NCBI RefSeq assembly: GCF_029215995.1
Contig: NZ_JAEMVB010000004.1
Span: 1-64,000 of the forward strand
Reading direction: 5' to 3'
Source: Sulfurimonas sp. SAG-AH-194-L11
GTDB lineage: Bacteria; Campylobacterota; Campylobacteria; Campylobacterales; Sulfurimonadaceae
Length of the DNA: 64,000 nucleotides
Shown one piece after another: positions 17,257 to 25,897 of this stretch. The notes below the pieces were generated by a model, which worked only from the letters and a program-made list of their open reading frames with translations, had not been told where the DNA came from and made no database searches. Each line of letters opens with the position of its first letter. Position 1 is the first letter of the stretch. Position numbers and translations under genes: made by a program.

Positions 17257-19089
17257 ATCAAATTTTTTACAGCTATAATTTTTCTATTTTTGAGTAGTTC
17301 ACTTTTACTGAGTTCAACTCTTCAAGAGTATAAAACAAAGGCAAATACCTTGCATTTAGCAAAGGATGCTTACTGGCAATTACTGCTACATATGAATAGT
17401 GGTGTGAGCGAAATAGATGACAGTAGTTTCTTCTTCTCTGCCAATGGTGCAAGAGATGCCGAGGCAGAGTTAAATGCAACTTTAGATGCTTTTTTTAGTG
17501 ATGAAATAAAGGATGATAACTCTAGTATTTGTCGTTTTCCTGCTCGGTATGCATGGTTTGAAGAAAAACTGGATGCCTATGACCTACCAACTGCTTCATG
17601 TCCTGAGTATGACAAAATTTTTAATAGAGTCGATCCAAAGTCTGTAACCTTTGTCTTTCCCTCAGCTCACATAAACTCTCCTGCTTCTATGTTTGGGCAT
17701 ACATTTTTACGTATTAACTCTTCATATAACTCCAAACTACTCTCTTATGCTATTAATTATGCGGCAAATGCAAATATGGATACTGAAAATGGTGTTATTT
17801 TTGCTATTAAGGGATTGTTTGGGGGTTACTATGGGAAATATTCACTTTTACCCTATTATGAAAAACTCAAAGAGTACAGAGACTCTGAACAGAGAGATAT
17901 TTGGGAGTATGACTTAAACCTAACACAAGAAGAGACTGTTCGTATGTTTCGCCATATTTGGGAACTAAATGGTACCTACTCTTACTACTACTTCTTTACA
18001 GAAAACTGCTCTTACAATATGCTCTGGTTTTTAGAAGCAGCACGACCAAAACTTCAACTTAGAAATAAGTTTTTGTATCAGGTTACTCCCTTAGAAACTG
18101 TGCATGTAGCGAATGAACAAGGTCTCATAGAATCAACACACTACAGACCCTCTAAACGTACAACGCTTTTAAAGTATGAAGATTTACTCAATGAAAAGGG
18201 TATTGAAACCATTATAAAAGTTATGGATAACAATACAAGTGTAAATCTTATGCTTGAAGCTAAAAATATATCTTTAGAACAAAAAAGATACTTACTAGAA
18301 GCAGGGGTTGAGTACTTAGAATATGAATATAGCAGAGGTAAAATACAAAAGGAGCGTTACTTATGGCTCTTTCACAGACTTACAAGTGAGCGTTCAAAAC
18401 TAGGCATTACAAAAGATATAAAAATAAAAACACCTCCAAACCCACTAGAGAGTCATCAAGCCTTACGTGTGACTTTAGGAGGTGGTGTGCGAGATAATGA
18501 GGCTATAGGTTATTTGGGCTTTAGAGTGGCTTATCATGACTTAGAAGATAGTAATTATGGCTTTTTACGAGGCACACAAATAGAGTTTGGAGATATTTTA
18601 CTCTCCCAACAAAAAGATACAACTCGTTTAGAAAAAGCGACCATAATCTCCATTGTTTCTTTAGCCCAGAGAAGTGCATTTTTTAAAAGTTTTTCATGGC
18701 GAACAAAAATCGGCTGGGATAGAAATTCACTGAGTGAAGATGCTGCTTTTTATGGAGGTGTTGGTGCTGGATATAGTTGGGGAAACAAGTTAGCATACAT
18801 CTATTTTTTAGCAGATCCATTTTTTTATGTGGATAAAAGTTTTCATACAGGAGTAGGGGGCAGTGTAGGTTTTAGCATCGATAAATATGAGTTTATGAAC
18901 ACTAACTTTGAGTTTACACAACGAATCTATGACACAAGTGATACACAAGCACTTTTAAAACTATCTCAAGGCTTTAGAGTGAGTCAAAACTTTCAAATCA
19001 TGCTAAAATATGATTATAAACAAAGAGTGCAAGCAAATACAAAAAATGATGAAAGTAGTCTTGGTCTTATGTTAAAATATTACTACTAA
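17257..19089 (+). CDS. DUF4105 (Lnb N-terminal periplasmic domain-like) protein with beta-rich C-terminus; start codon unclear
   Basis: The first half has MFGHTFLRI (His) and FFTENCSYNMLWFLE (Cys), the expected His/Cys pair of DUF4105. A related domain occurs in the lipoprotein transacylase Lnb. The last 200 residues alternate in a beta-strand pattern and end in KYYY, like an outer-membrane barrel. The first canonical in-frame start is TTG at 17290, with no ribosome site, and it cuts into the signal peptide. An AAAAGG lies 7 bases before ATC at 17257, and the protein from there (I/M-KFFTAIIFLFLSS) has a complete signal peptide. I use 17257 as the likely start, either as a rare ATC initiation or a sequence change from ATG. 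Enzymatic role unproven. Confidence 0.7.
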   Translation: MKFFTAIIFLFLSSSLLLSSTLQEYKTKANTLHLAKDAYWQLLLHMNSGVSEIDDSSFFFSANGARDAEAELNATLDAFFSDEIKDDNSSICRFPARYAWFEEKLDAYDLPTASCPEYDKIFNRVDPKSVTFVFPSAHINSPASMFGHTFLRINSSYNSKLLSYAINYAANANMDTENGVIFAIKGLFGGYYGKYSLLPYYEKLKEYRDSEQRDIWEYDLNLTQEETVRMFRHIWELNGTYSYYYFFTENCSYNMLWFLEAARPKLQLRNKFLYQVTPLETVHVANEQGLIESTHYRPSKRTTLLKYEDLLNEKGIETIIKVMDNNTSVNLMLEAKNISLEQKRYLLEAGVEYLEYEYSRGKIQKERYLWLFHRLTSERSKLGITKDIKIKTPPNPLESHQALRVTLGGGVRDNEAIGYLGFRVAYHDLEDSNYGFLRGTQIEFGDILLSQQKDTTRLEKATIISIVSLAQRSAFFKSFSWRTKIGWDRNSLSEDAAFYGGVGAGYSWGNKLAYIYFLADPFFYVDKSFHTGVGGSVGFSIDKYEFMNTNFEFTQRIYDTSDTQALLKLSQGFRVSQNFQIMLKYDYKQRVQANTKNDESSLGLMLKYYY

Positions 19090-19100
19090 ATAGGGTGAAA

Positions 19101-19580
19101 ATGATAGATAAAATAAGTAATGTCCTAAGTAAATTTATAGCAATAATTTTAGCTCTTTTAGTACTACTTATAGTCTACGATGCAAGTGCTCGTTATCTTT
19201 TCTCTAGTGGCTCAACTGCACTTCAGGAGTTAGAATGGCATTTTTTTGATGTTGTTATACTTCTTTCAATATCTTATGCTCTTAAACATAATGCCCATGT
19301 GCGTGTAGATATATTTTATGATCAGTTTTCGCTTAAAATACAGACACTTATAAATATACTCAGTATAGTTTTTTTCATACTTCCACTCTCTTTTTTGATT
19401 TTTTATATGGGTGTCAGTTTTGTTGAGATTAGTTATGTACAAGATGAGATGTCTTGTGATCCGGGTGGGCTTTCTCATAGGTGGATAGTGAAGTCTTTGA
19501 TGCCACTCTCTTTTGGATTTTTAGCACTCCAAGCAATTTCTCTTTTACTAGAAGAAGTTAAAAAATGGAGATCATTATGA
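19101..19580 (+). CDS. TRAP transporter small membrane subunit (DctQ family)
   Basis: A roughly 160-aa, four-helix inner-membrane protein. The helix pattern and ELEWHFFDVVILLSISYALKHNAHVRVDIFYDQF match DctQ: an amphipathic segment, then helix 2 and the conserved HVRVD. A GTG six bases upstream is the alternative start; the ATG at 19101 follows AGGG. The DctM gene overlaps it by ATGA. No DctP-type solute-binding gene is next to the pair, which is unusual. The substrate is unknown. Confidence 0.85.
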   Translation: MIDKISNVLSKFIAIILALLVLLIVYDASARYLFSSGSTALQELEWHFFDVVILLSISYALKHNAHVRVDIFYDQFSLKIQTLINILSIVFFILPLSFLIFYMGVSFVEISYVQDEMSCDPGGLSHRWIVKSLMPLSFGFLALQAISLLLEEVKKWRSL

Positions 19581-20860
19581 TAGCCTTAGTAATGTTTGTT
19601 GTGGCGTTAGCGCTTCTTTTAGTTGGTATTCCTGTAGCTTTTGCTTTTGGTGGAGTGGCTATGATATTTGCTTTTTTGATTCCAGACTTAGGTTTTGAAG
19701 TTTTTAATATTTTACCTTTTAGAATTTACGGAATTATGAACAACACAACACTGATGGCAGTACCGCTCTTCATAATGATGGGACTCATCTTAGAAAAGTC
19801 TGGCATGGCTGAGAAGTTACTTATCTCAATGAGCAGACTCTTTAAAGGTGTTCGTGGTGGACTTGGCGTTAGTGTAGTTCTTGTGGGAGCTATTTTAGCA
19901 GCTTCAACGGGAATAGTTTCTGCTTCAGTTGTTATGATGAGTGTTATAGCCCTTCCACTGATGATAAGTGCAGGGTATGACAAATCTCTTGCAAGTGGAA
20001 CGATAGCAGCTTCAGGAACCTTAGGTCAAATCATACCGCCTTCTATCATTCTTATCATTTTGGGTGATGTAATGAGTGTGAGTGTTGGTGACTTGTTTGT
20101 AGGAGCAGTACTACCTGGACTAACACTTGTGAGTCTTTATATCACTTATATACTTATTCGTGCTTACATTAAAAAAGAGGATGCTCCTGCACTTGTTAGT
20201 GATGAGAAGATAAATATTATTGAAGTTATTAAGGCGATTATTCCTCCACTTCTTTTAATGGTTAGTGTTTTGGGAAGTATTTTTGCAGGTATCGCTTCTC
20301 CTACAGAGTCTGCGGCGTTTGGAGTTGTTGGTGGACTTTTACTCTCAGGCATAAATGGGACATTTTCTTTAGCGATGATTAGATATGCACTCAAAGAGAC
20401 TATGAAACTAACAGGTATGATTTTTATGATTCTCATAGGTGCTACTGCGTTTAGCCTTGTCTTTAATGAACTGGGCGGCAGTGATTTAATTTTAGAGTTT
20501 TTTAGTGAAGATATTGGGGATGTTTGGGTTTTTATTAGTGTTGCAATGTTGGCTATTTTTATACTTGGATTTTTTATAGACTTTATAGAGATAAGTTTTA
20601 TAATAGTTCCTATTTTAGTACCTATTACTGAAGCTTTTGGTATAGACCCTATCTGGTTTGCTATTCTTATAGCGATGAACCTTCAAGCCTCATTTCTTAC
20701 TCCTCCATTTGGTTTATCTCTTTTCTTTTTAAAAGGAGCGGCGGGAGATAGTGTGAGTACTATGGAGATATATAAGGGCATTATTCCTTTTATATTTTTA
20801 CAGCTTTTAGCACTCTCTCTTGTACTTATCTTTCCTGATTTAGTTTTTGCATTTCTCTAA
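19577..20860 (+). CDS. TRAP transporter large permease (DctM family)
   Basis: A 427-residue multi-helix permease of the ion transporter superfamily that pairs with DctQ for sodium-driven uptake. Motifs such as GIPVAFAFGGVA, MNNTTLMAVPLFIMMG, ASGTLGQIIPPSI, GIASPTESAAFGVVGG and LTPPFGLSLFFLKG are family hallmarks. A GGAG lies 6 bases before the ATG at 19577, which overlaps the DctQ stop, so that start is preferred over 19565. Its 3' end overlaps the convergent sulfur-permease gene by four bases. No binding protein is encoded nearby, so the ligand is unknown. Confidence 0.92.
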   Translation: MIALVMFVVALALLLVGIPVAFAFGGVAMIFAFLIPDLGFEVFNILPFRIYGIMNNTTLMAVPLFIMMGLILEKSGMAEKLLISMSRLFKGVRGGLGVSVVLVGAILAASTGIVSASVVMMSVIALPLMISAGYDKSLASGTIAASGTLGQIIPPSIILIILGDVMSVSVGDLFVGAVLPGLTLVSLYITYILIRAYIKKEDAPALVSDEKINIIEVIKAIIPPLLLMVSVLGSIFAGIASPTESAAFGVVGGLLLSGINGTFSLAMIRYALKETMKLTGMIFMILIGATAFSLVFNELGGSDLILEFFSEDIGDVWVFISVAMLAIFILGFFIDFIEISFIIVPILVPITEAFGIDPIWFAILIAMNLQASFLTPPFGLSLFFLKGAAGDSVSTMEIYKGIIPFIFLQLLALSLVLIFPDLVFAFL

Positions 20861-21924
20861 TCTTTCCATTCAAATATAAAACAACTCGGGAGTAAATCTT
20901 TTGAGTTGAGATATTTGGCTGTAAAAAATCCAGATATGAGTATAGAACTTATAGATAAAAATGATGAAAATGCAAGGGTAGAAATACCACTAAGACCTTG
21001 TCCAACAGTACATCCAATAGTTAAAATACCACCTATCCCCATAAGAGCACCACCAAGCATATTGTTTTTTATACTATGTTTTTGTATATTAGATACACAT
21101 CCAAAACTATATCTTCTGTTTACTCTTGACATCATAAATGCTCCTAAAAGTACTCCTAAAAAGATACTGACTCCAAAAGAGAGCTCATACTTCTCATAAA
21201 AGGTAAAAAGTTCAAGTGTTTGAGCACTCGGATAGACAAAAGAGATACTTGAGAGTTCTATGCTCCTCTCAAAACTCTCATTCATACCAATTGCAGTTAC
21301 CAACCATGACAGAGCAACTAAAAGACCGATAAGAAAACCATCATAAAGAGCAAAAATACGACTTGGTTTTTTAACTATTTTTAATAGTAAAACAATCAAG
21401 ACAAACAAAATTACATATAGGTTTAATGCTGAATTTTCTAAATAAGAAGAGATATGAATCAGTGTCTCATTATGTATAAAGGCATTAAAAAAACCAGATA
21501 AAAAACCTTTTATAGTTGCTAGAGCAAAAATAGCTATAAAAAGTAGTGTAACTAAGGTTTTAAGATCACCTTGTGCAAGTTTTACTATACTTCTACTTGA
21601 ACACCCATCTGCTATCATCATACCAACACCAAAAAGTATCCCACCAAGAACTATACTAAAGTAGTTGATATCTTGAGGATAATAATGAGTATAAAATAGG
21701 TCTATATCAGCATAATTAGCAAGAATCTGCGTAAAAAATATAGCACTAATCATAGCCATAAGAACAGATGCTCCGCGTTTTGTAGAACCTGTTAAAAAAT
21801 AATCTTTTATAGACCCACTAAAACAGAACTGGTTTTTTTGAGCGATAGCACCAAAACTGATACCTATGGCTAAACCCAATATATTAATAATTTTGTATAC
21901 TTCAATGTCAATAAAATCAAACAA
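20857..21924 (-). CDS. YeeE/YedE (TsuA-like) sulfur-compound permease
   Basis: A 355-aa membrane protein with two related halves. Cysteine-bearing signatures KNQFCFSGSIKDYF, MIADGCSSRSIVKLAQGD, YSFGCVSNIQ and LTIGCTVGQGLSGIS match the YeeE/TsuA thiosulfate transporters, in which conserved cysteines contact the substrate. It is therefore likely to import thiosulfate or another sulfur ion, in keeping with sulfite dehydrogenase and rhodanese genes in the window. No TusA-like TsuB partner is adjacent. The start at 21924 gives a normal first helix. Confidence 0.85.
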   Translation of the reverse strand: MFDFIDIEVYKIINILGLAIGISFGAIAQKNQFCFSGSIKDYFLTGSTKRGASVLMAMISAIFFTQILANYADIDLFYTHYYPQDINYFSIVLGGILFGVGMMIADGCSSRSIVKLAQGDLKTLVTLLFIAIFALATIKGFLSGFFNAFIHNETLIHISSYLENSALNLYVILFVLIVLLLKIVKKPSRIFALYDGFLIGLLVALSWLVTAIGMNESFERSIELSSISFVYPSAQTLELFTFYEKYELSFGVSIFLGVLLGAFMMSRVNRRYSFGCVSNIQKHSIKNNMLGGALMGIGGILTIGCTVGQGLSGISTLAFSSFLSISSILISGFFTAKYLNSKDLLPSCFIFEWKD

Positions 21925-22070
21925 TTTACTTACTCCAAATTTTAATTAGGAGTATAGTAGCAGGATTTTATAAAATACCATAGTTAACATAGTATTTAGC
22001 TAAGGTATTTATTTGGTTTATATTATCTATAATTTTGATACAATCCATGAAAAATAAAAAGGTATTAATT

Positions 22071-22397
22071 ATGTTAAGTGTTTTATTAGAATTCAGTATG
22101 TTTCCAACTTCGAGTGATGGTAGAGAAGGTGCTTCTGTATCAAAAAGTGTGAGTAAAATTATAGATGCTATAGATAAATCTGGAGTACCATATCAGCTCA
22201 CTCCGATGGGAACAGTTATAGAGGCTAAGAGTATGAAAGAAGCACTTGGTGTTATTGAATTAGCATATGAGCAACTAGATGACTGTGATAGAGTCTACTC
22301 ATCTTTGAAGTTTGATATCCGTAAAAACACTGAAAATAGACTTAAAACAAAGATAGCATCAGTTGAAAAAGTGTTAAATAGAAAAGTAAGCCACTAG
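22071..22397 (+). CDS. Thiamine-binding-like small protein (MTH1187/YkoF-type fold)
   Basis: A 108-aa cytosolic protein. The ATG at 22071 is chosen because AAAGG lies 7-8 bases upstream and the family motif MLSVLLEFSMFPTS then begins the protein. VSKSVSKIIDAIDKSGVPYQLTPMGTVIEA matches the PF01910 thiamine-binding group of ferredoxin-like proteins. Function in this lineage is not established. The next gene (HIT) follows 17 bases later, so they are probably co-transcribed. Confidence 0.8.
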   Translation: MLSVLLEFSMFPTSSDGREGASVSKSVSKIIDAIDKSGVPYQLTPMGTVIEAKSMKEALGVIELAYEQLDDCDRVYSSLKFDIRKNTENRLKTKIASVEKVLNRKVSH

Positions 22398-22414
22398 TTT
22401 TTAGGAGTAAAGCA

Positions 22415-22906
22415 ATGGAAAATATCTTATATGCCCCATGGCGAGATGAGTATGTTGTAGGTGCGAAGATAGAAGGCTGTGTCTTTTGTCATATCTCACA
22501 AAATAGTGATAAGGATGAGGATTTTCATATTTTACATCGTGATGAACACTGCTTTGTTGTCATGAACAAGTATCCATATACTCCTGGGCACTTTATGATT
22601 ATCCCCCATCTTCATACAGATAAACTCGAAGAGTTAGAGAGTGAGATATGGTTACATATGTCGGCATTAGCACAAAAAAGTGTCAGACTTTTAAAAGAGG
22701 GTTTTGGAGCACATGGCGTTAACATCGGTATGAACCTTGGTGGGGCAGGTGGAGCAGGGATAGCAGAACATATACATATGCATATAGTCCCGCGTTTTAA
22801 CCGTGATACAAACTTCATGACTAGTATAGCAGATACTCGTGTTTACTCAACAGATTTTCAAAGGATTTATACAAAGATAAAAAGTTTAATACCAAAGTAT
22901 TTTTAG
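22415..22906 (+). CDS. HIT-family nucleotide hydrolase
   Basis: A 163-aa histidine-triad protein. The catalytic triad is in EHIHMHIVPR near residue 130. The N-terminus APWRDEYV and two cysteines in GCVFCHI resemble Ap4A phosphorylase/FHIT-like members with a zinc-binding N-terminal part. It likely cleaves dinucleoside polyphosphates or nucleotidyl-amine conjugates. AGGAG precedes the ATG. Its stop overlaps the GTG start of the M23 peptidase. Confidence 0.88.
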   Translation: MENILYAPWRDEYVVGAKIEGCVFCHISQNSDKDEDFHILHRDEHCFVVMNKYPYTPGHFMIIPHLHTDKLEELESEIWLHMSALAQKSVRLLKEGFGAHGVNIGMNLGGAGGAGIAEHIHMHIVPRFNRDTNFMTSIADTRVYSTDFQRIYTKIKSLIPKYF

Positions 22907-24225
22907 TGCTAGTAAAATTACTACTTATTATTACATTTCTCTTTACTCCTTTTTTATGGGCCAATAGTAACTATCCTAAAACATACGATAAGCTCGGTAC
23001 CCCTCTTTTTAATGCTGCACAATATTTTATAAAATATAAAGAGATAGAAAGTTTACAAGAGTTAATTGTAGAGTATGATTCTGAAGTAAATAGAAGTATA
23101 TTAGCTGGATATAAGGCTGATGCTACACAAAATCAAAATCAAAAAAAGATTTATCTTAAACAATTAAGAAAGTTACAGGCTTTATACGATATCTTACTGC
23201 ATAATCTCCATAAGAGTATAAGTGAGAGCATAAAAAATGATGACTATAAACTTTTTTTAGAACTAACATCTTATGCCTTTGATGGCTTATTTATAAATTC
23301 AAATCTACGCAATAGAGCTATTGCTTTTTATACTAAACATAAACATGAGAAAAATTTTAAGTGTAATGTTTTAGAGAAAAGTTTAGCTTATGACAAGTTG
23401 TCTAGTGAGACTCAAGAACTTTTTGCCGCTGAGATAATTCACTCTTCATATAATTCAAAATCTGCAATACAAGCTAAAAAAAGTGTTTATATCAGTGCTA
23501 CAAGAGTACAAAATAGTATAAGTATATTTTTACATAACAAAAATATATATGATGTGACTATTAATATGCACTACAATCTAAAGAATATTAAAATGCAAAC
23601 TAAAGCACCTCTTGAGTTTGTTGTAAAGGCGAATAGTAAATATAAATATGCTACTTTACTCCTAGGTTCAGGAGAAGCCCAATACAGTTTTAGTTGGACT
23701 TACTCTATGGGCTCTAAGGATGCTATACATGATAAGAATTATGTATATAGACTTCCATATAAAAAAGGAACTTCTCATCTTGTGAGTCAAAGCTATAATG
23801 GTAGAAATACTCATAAAGGTAACTCTGCATACTCGATTGACTTTGCTATGCCTATGGGTACAAAAGTATATGCATCACGTGGTGGCGTTGTTGTCAAAAC
23901 AAAATCCAACTCAGATATAGGTGGCTATGATAAAAAGTATGCAAGTTCAGGTAACTATGTAAAGATTATGCATAGTGATGGTACTTTCGCTATATATTAT
24001 CATCTAAAATACAATGGTGTTATAGTAAAAGTAGGGGAGAAAGTTTCAAAAGGAGAGCCTTTAGCTTATTCTGGAAATACAGGTTATAGTAGTGGTCCAC
24101 ACCTACATTTTTCTGTCTTTAAAACTAAAAGTGCAGGGAGTAGAGAAACAATTGCTACAAGATTTAAGATACTTAAAGGTCTTTTAAAAAAACCCATTAG
24201 AGGAAATTATTATAAAGCTATTTAA
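22906..24225 (+). CDS. M23 (LytM) family peptidase, GTG start
   Basis: A 439-aa exported protein starting at GTG within the preceding stop codon. The signal peptide is LLLIITFLFTPFLWA (cleavage near residue 19). The C-terminal 130 residues form a LytM domain with THKGNSAYSIDFAMPMGTKVYASRGG, YYHLKYNG and SGPHLHFSVFK, including the metal-binding His/Asp set, so it may be an active endopeptidase on peptidoglycan cross-links. The long N-terminal part (20-280) is not recognisable. A role in cell shape or wall turnover is likely. Confidence 0.85.
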   Translation: MLVKLLLIITFLFTPFLWANSNYPKTYDKLGTPLFNAAQYFIKYKEIESLQELIVEYDSEVNRSILAGYKADATQNQNQKKIYLKQLRKLQALYDILLHNLHKSISESIKNDDYKLFLELTSYAFDGLFINSNLRNRAIAFYTKHKHEKNFKCNVLEKSLAYDKLSSETQELFAAEIIHSSYNSKSAIQAKKSVYISATRVQNSISIFLHNKNIYDVTINMHYNLKNIKMQTKAPLEFVVKANSKYKYATLLLGSGEAQYSFSWTYSMGSKDAIHDKNYVYRLPYKKGTSHLVSQSYNGRNTHKGNSAYSIDFAMPMGTKVYASRGGVVVKTKSNSDIGGYDKKYASSGNYVKIMHSDGTFAIYYHLKYNGVIVKVGEKVSKGEPLAYSGNTGYSSGPHLHFSVFKTKSAGSRETIATRFKILKGLLKKPIRGNYYKAI

Positions 24226-24247
24226 CTCTTCTTAACCTATGAAGTGC

Positions 24248-24253
24248 TATAAT
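24248..24253 (+). promoter_or_regulatory. Extended -10 promoter for sorAB
   Basis: TGCTATAAT is a perfect extended -10 (TG-N-TATAAT) lying 36 bases upstream of the sorA ATG. An AGGATAGGAT ribosome-site region lies between. It would drive the sorA-sorB pair separately from the peptidase upstream. Confidence 0.6.
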
Positions 24254-24288
24254 AATACTTATAATAAATTTTAATAGGATAGGATAAT

Positions 24289-25485
24289 ATGCAAAGAAGA
24301 GAATTTTTTAAAACTTCAATTGTCGCATCTGCCGCGATTATAGGTACTAGTCTTAGTGCTGGAGAGACTCACCAACCAAGAGATGGACAAAAAATGTCAA
24401 AGATGGCATTCCCTGAGAAACGTCCAATGATTACTTATTCAGATAGACCACCACTTTTAGAATCACCACGATCAGTATTTGCTAAAGGGATAACTTCAAA
24501 TGATGACTTTTTTGTACGTTGGCACCTTCCGGACATTCCAACAAAGATTGATTTAGAATCTTTTAGTATTAAAATTGATGGACTTGTTGAAAAAGAACTT
24601 AGTATTACACTTAAAGAACTTAAAAATGACTTTGAACAAGTTGAAGTTACTGCTGTACTTCAGTGTGGTGGTAACAGTCGTTCTGCATTTACACCTATGG
24701 CTGGTGGTATACAGTGGGGTAGTGGTGCTATGGGTTGTGCTAAGTGGAAAGGTGTACGTTTAAGCGACCTTTTAAATAAAGCAGGACTTAAAAAAGATGC
24801 TCACTGGATAGGTTTTAATGGTTTGGAAAAGGCTGCTTACTATGAAACACCAAACTTTGTTCGTGAGTTAGAGATAGAAGAGTTAGATGATCATGTTATC
24901 GTAGCTTATGAGATGAACGGTGAAGATTTACCATACTTAAATGGTTTTCCACTACGTTTAGTTATCCCCGGATACTACTCTGACTCTTGGGTTAAAATGC
25001 TTAGTAACATTACTGTGACAAATAAGTATAAGTCTCTTTTCTTTATGGATGTTGCTTACCGTATACCTGATAATGCAACCGAGAGTGAAACACCTGATCA
25101 TAGAGCGAAAAAAACAAAGCCTATTACTAACATGAATGTTAAGTCTATTATTGGTTATCCTGAAAATGGGATGAAGCTCTATCATAATGCACATGTTGTT
25201 ATCCGTGGTGTTGCTTTTGATGATGGACATGGTATTCGTCAAGTTATGATTTCGACTGATGCAGGTAAAACTTGGAGTGAAGCACTTCTCAAACAAGAAA
25301 ATGGACGTTATGCATTTACTGAGTTTAGATTTACTTATAAACCAACTCAATATGGAAAGCTAAGTATCATGGCAAAAGCGATTAATCGTTTAGGAGATGA
25401 ACAACCTTTATCAAAAGATATACTTTGGAATCATGGTGGATATAAGTATAACGGTATAGATGTTGTTGAAGTAGAAGTGGTATAA
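24289..25485 (+). CDS. sorA: Molybdopterin sulfite dehydrogenase catalytic subunit (SorA/SoxC family)
   Basis: Periplasmic enzyme that oxidises sulfite to sulfate and passes electrons to a c-type cytochrome. The N-terminus QRREFFKTS is a twin-arginine signal, as expected for a folded molybdenum protein. The Mo-ligand cysteine is C126 in LQCGGNSRS; NGLEKAAYYETPNF and GFPLRLVIPGYYSDSWVKML are conserved cofactor and dimer segments of the sulfite oxidase family. Its 398 aa and the adjacent monohaem cytochrome match the C. jejuni Cj0005c-Cj0004c type, from memory. SoxC of the Sox complex is the alternative, but no soxD, X, Y, Z, A or B lies here. Confidence 0.88.
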   Translation: MQRREFFKTSIVASAAIIGTSLSAGETHQPRDGQKMSKMAFPEKRPMITYSDRPPLLESPRSVFAKGITSNDDFFVRWHLPDIPTKIDLESFSIKIDGLVEKELSITLKELKNDFEQVEVTAVLQCGGNSRSAFTPMAGGIQWGSGAMGCAKWKGVRLSDLLNKAGLKKDAHWIGFNGLEKAAYYETPNFVRELEIEELDDHVIVAYEMNGEDLPYLNGFPLRLVIPGYYSDSWVKMLSNITVTNKYKSLFFMDVAYRIPDNATESETPDHRAKKTKPITNMNVKSIIGYPENGMKLYHNAHVVIRGVAFDDGHGIRQVMISTDAGKTWSEALLKQENGRYAFTEFRFTYKPTQYGKLSIMAKAINRLGDEQPLSKDILWNHGGYKYNGIDVVEVEVV

Positions 25486-25494
25486 GGAGAAGAT

Positions 25495-25803
25495 ATGAAA
25501 AAAATATTATTATTAAGTTTATTGGCGTTTGGTTCACTATTTGCACAAGTACAAGAAGATATTGAAGTTCCTTATATCTCTTATGAGATTAAGATGGGTA
25601 AAGGATTTGATGCTGTTCAGTCAAATTGTTTGATGTGTCATTCGTTTGGTTACATTATAAATCAAGGTCCACAGTCACGTGAATTTTGGGCTAAAAAAAC
25701 AGATAAAATGATTACACACTTTAAGGCACCAATGACAAAAGAAGATATAGATACGGTTGTAGAGTACTTGTTTAAACATTATGGAAATGGTAAATTAAAA
25801 TAA
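25495..25803 (+). CDS. sorB: Monohaem cytochrome c subunit of sulfite dehydrogenase (SorB-like)
   Basis: A 102-aa periplasmic protein: a signal peptide (MKKILLLSLLAFGSLFA), one haem-binding CLMCH at about residues 44-48, and a likely Met ligand downstream. It starts 9 bases after sorA with a GGAGA ribosome site, so it is the electron acceptor of SorA, relaying electrons to the respiratory chain. The size suits SorB rather than the larger dihaem SoxD. Confidence 0.88.
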   Translation: MKKILLLSLLAFGSLFAQVQEDIEVPYISYEIKMGKGFDAVQSNCLMCHSFGYIINQGPQSREFWAKKTDKMITHFKAPMTKEDIDTVVEYLFKHYGNGKLK

Positions 25804-25897
25804 ATCTTTGTATTATCTGAAGTTAATATATTTCAGAATATGATAATAATTATTAGATACAATTTCATTTAATATAAACGAGCAGAAGGTACAAACA

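Noticed and set aside
24958-25350. 130-aa open frame antisense to sorA
   Set aside because: Fully inside a well-supported gene on the other strand, with no recognisable family.
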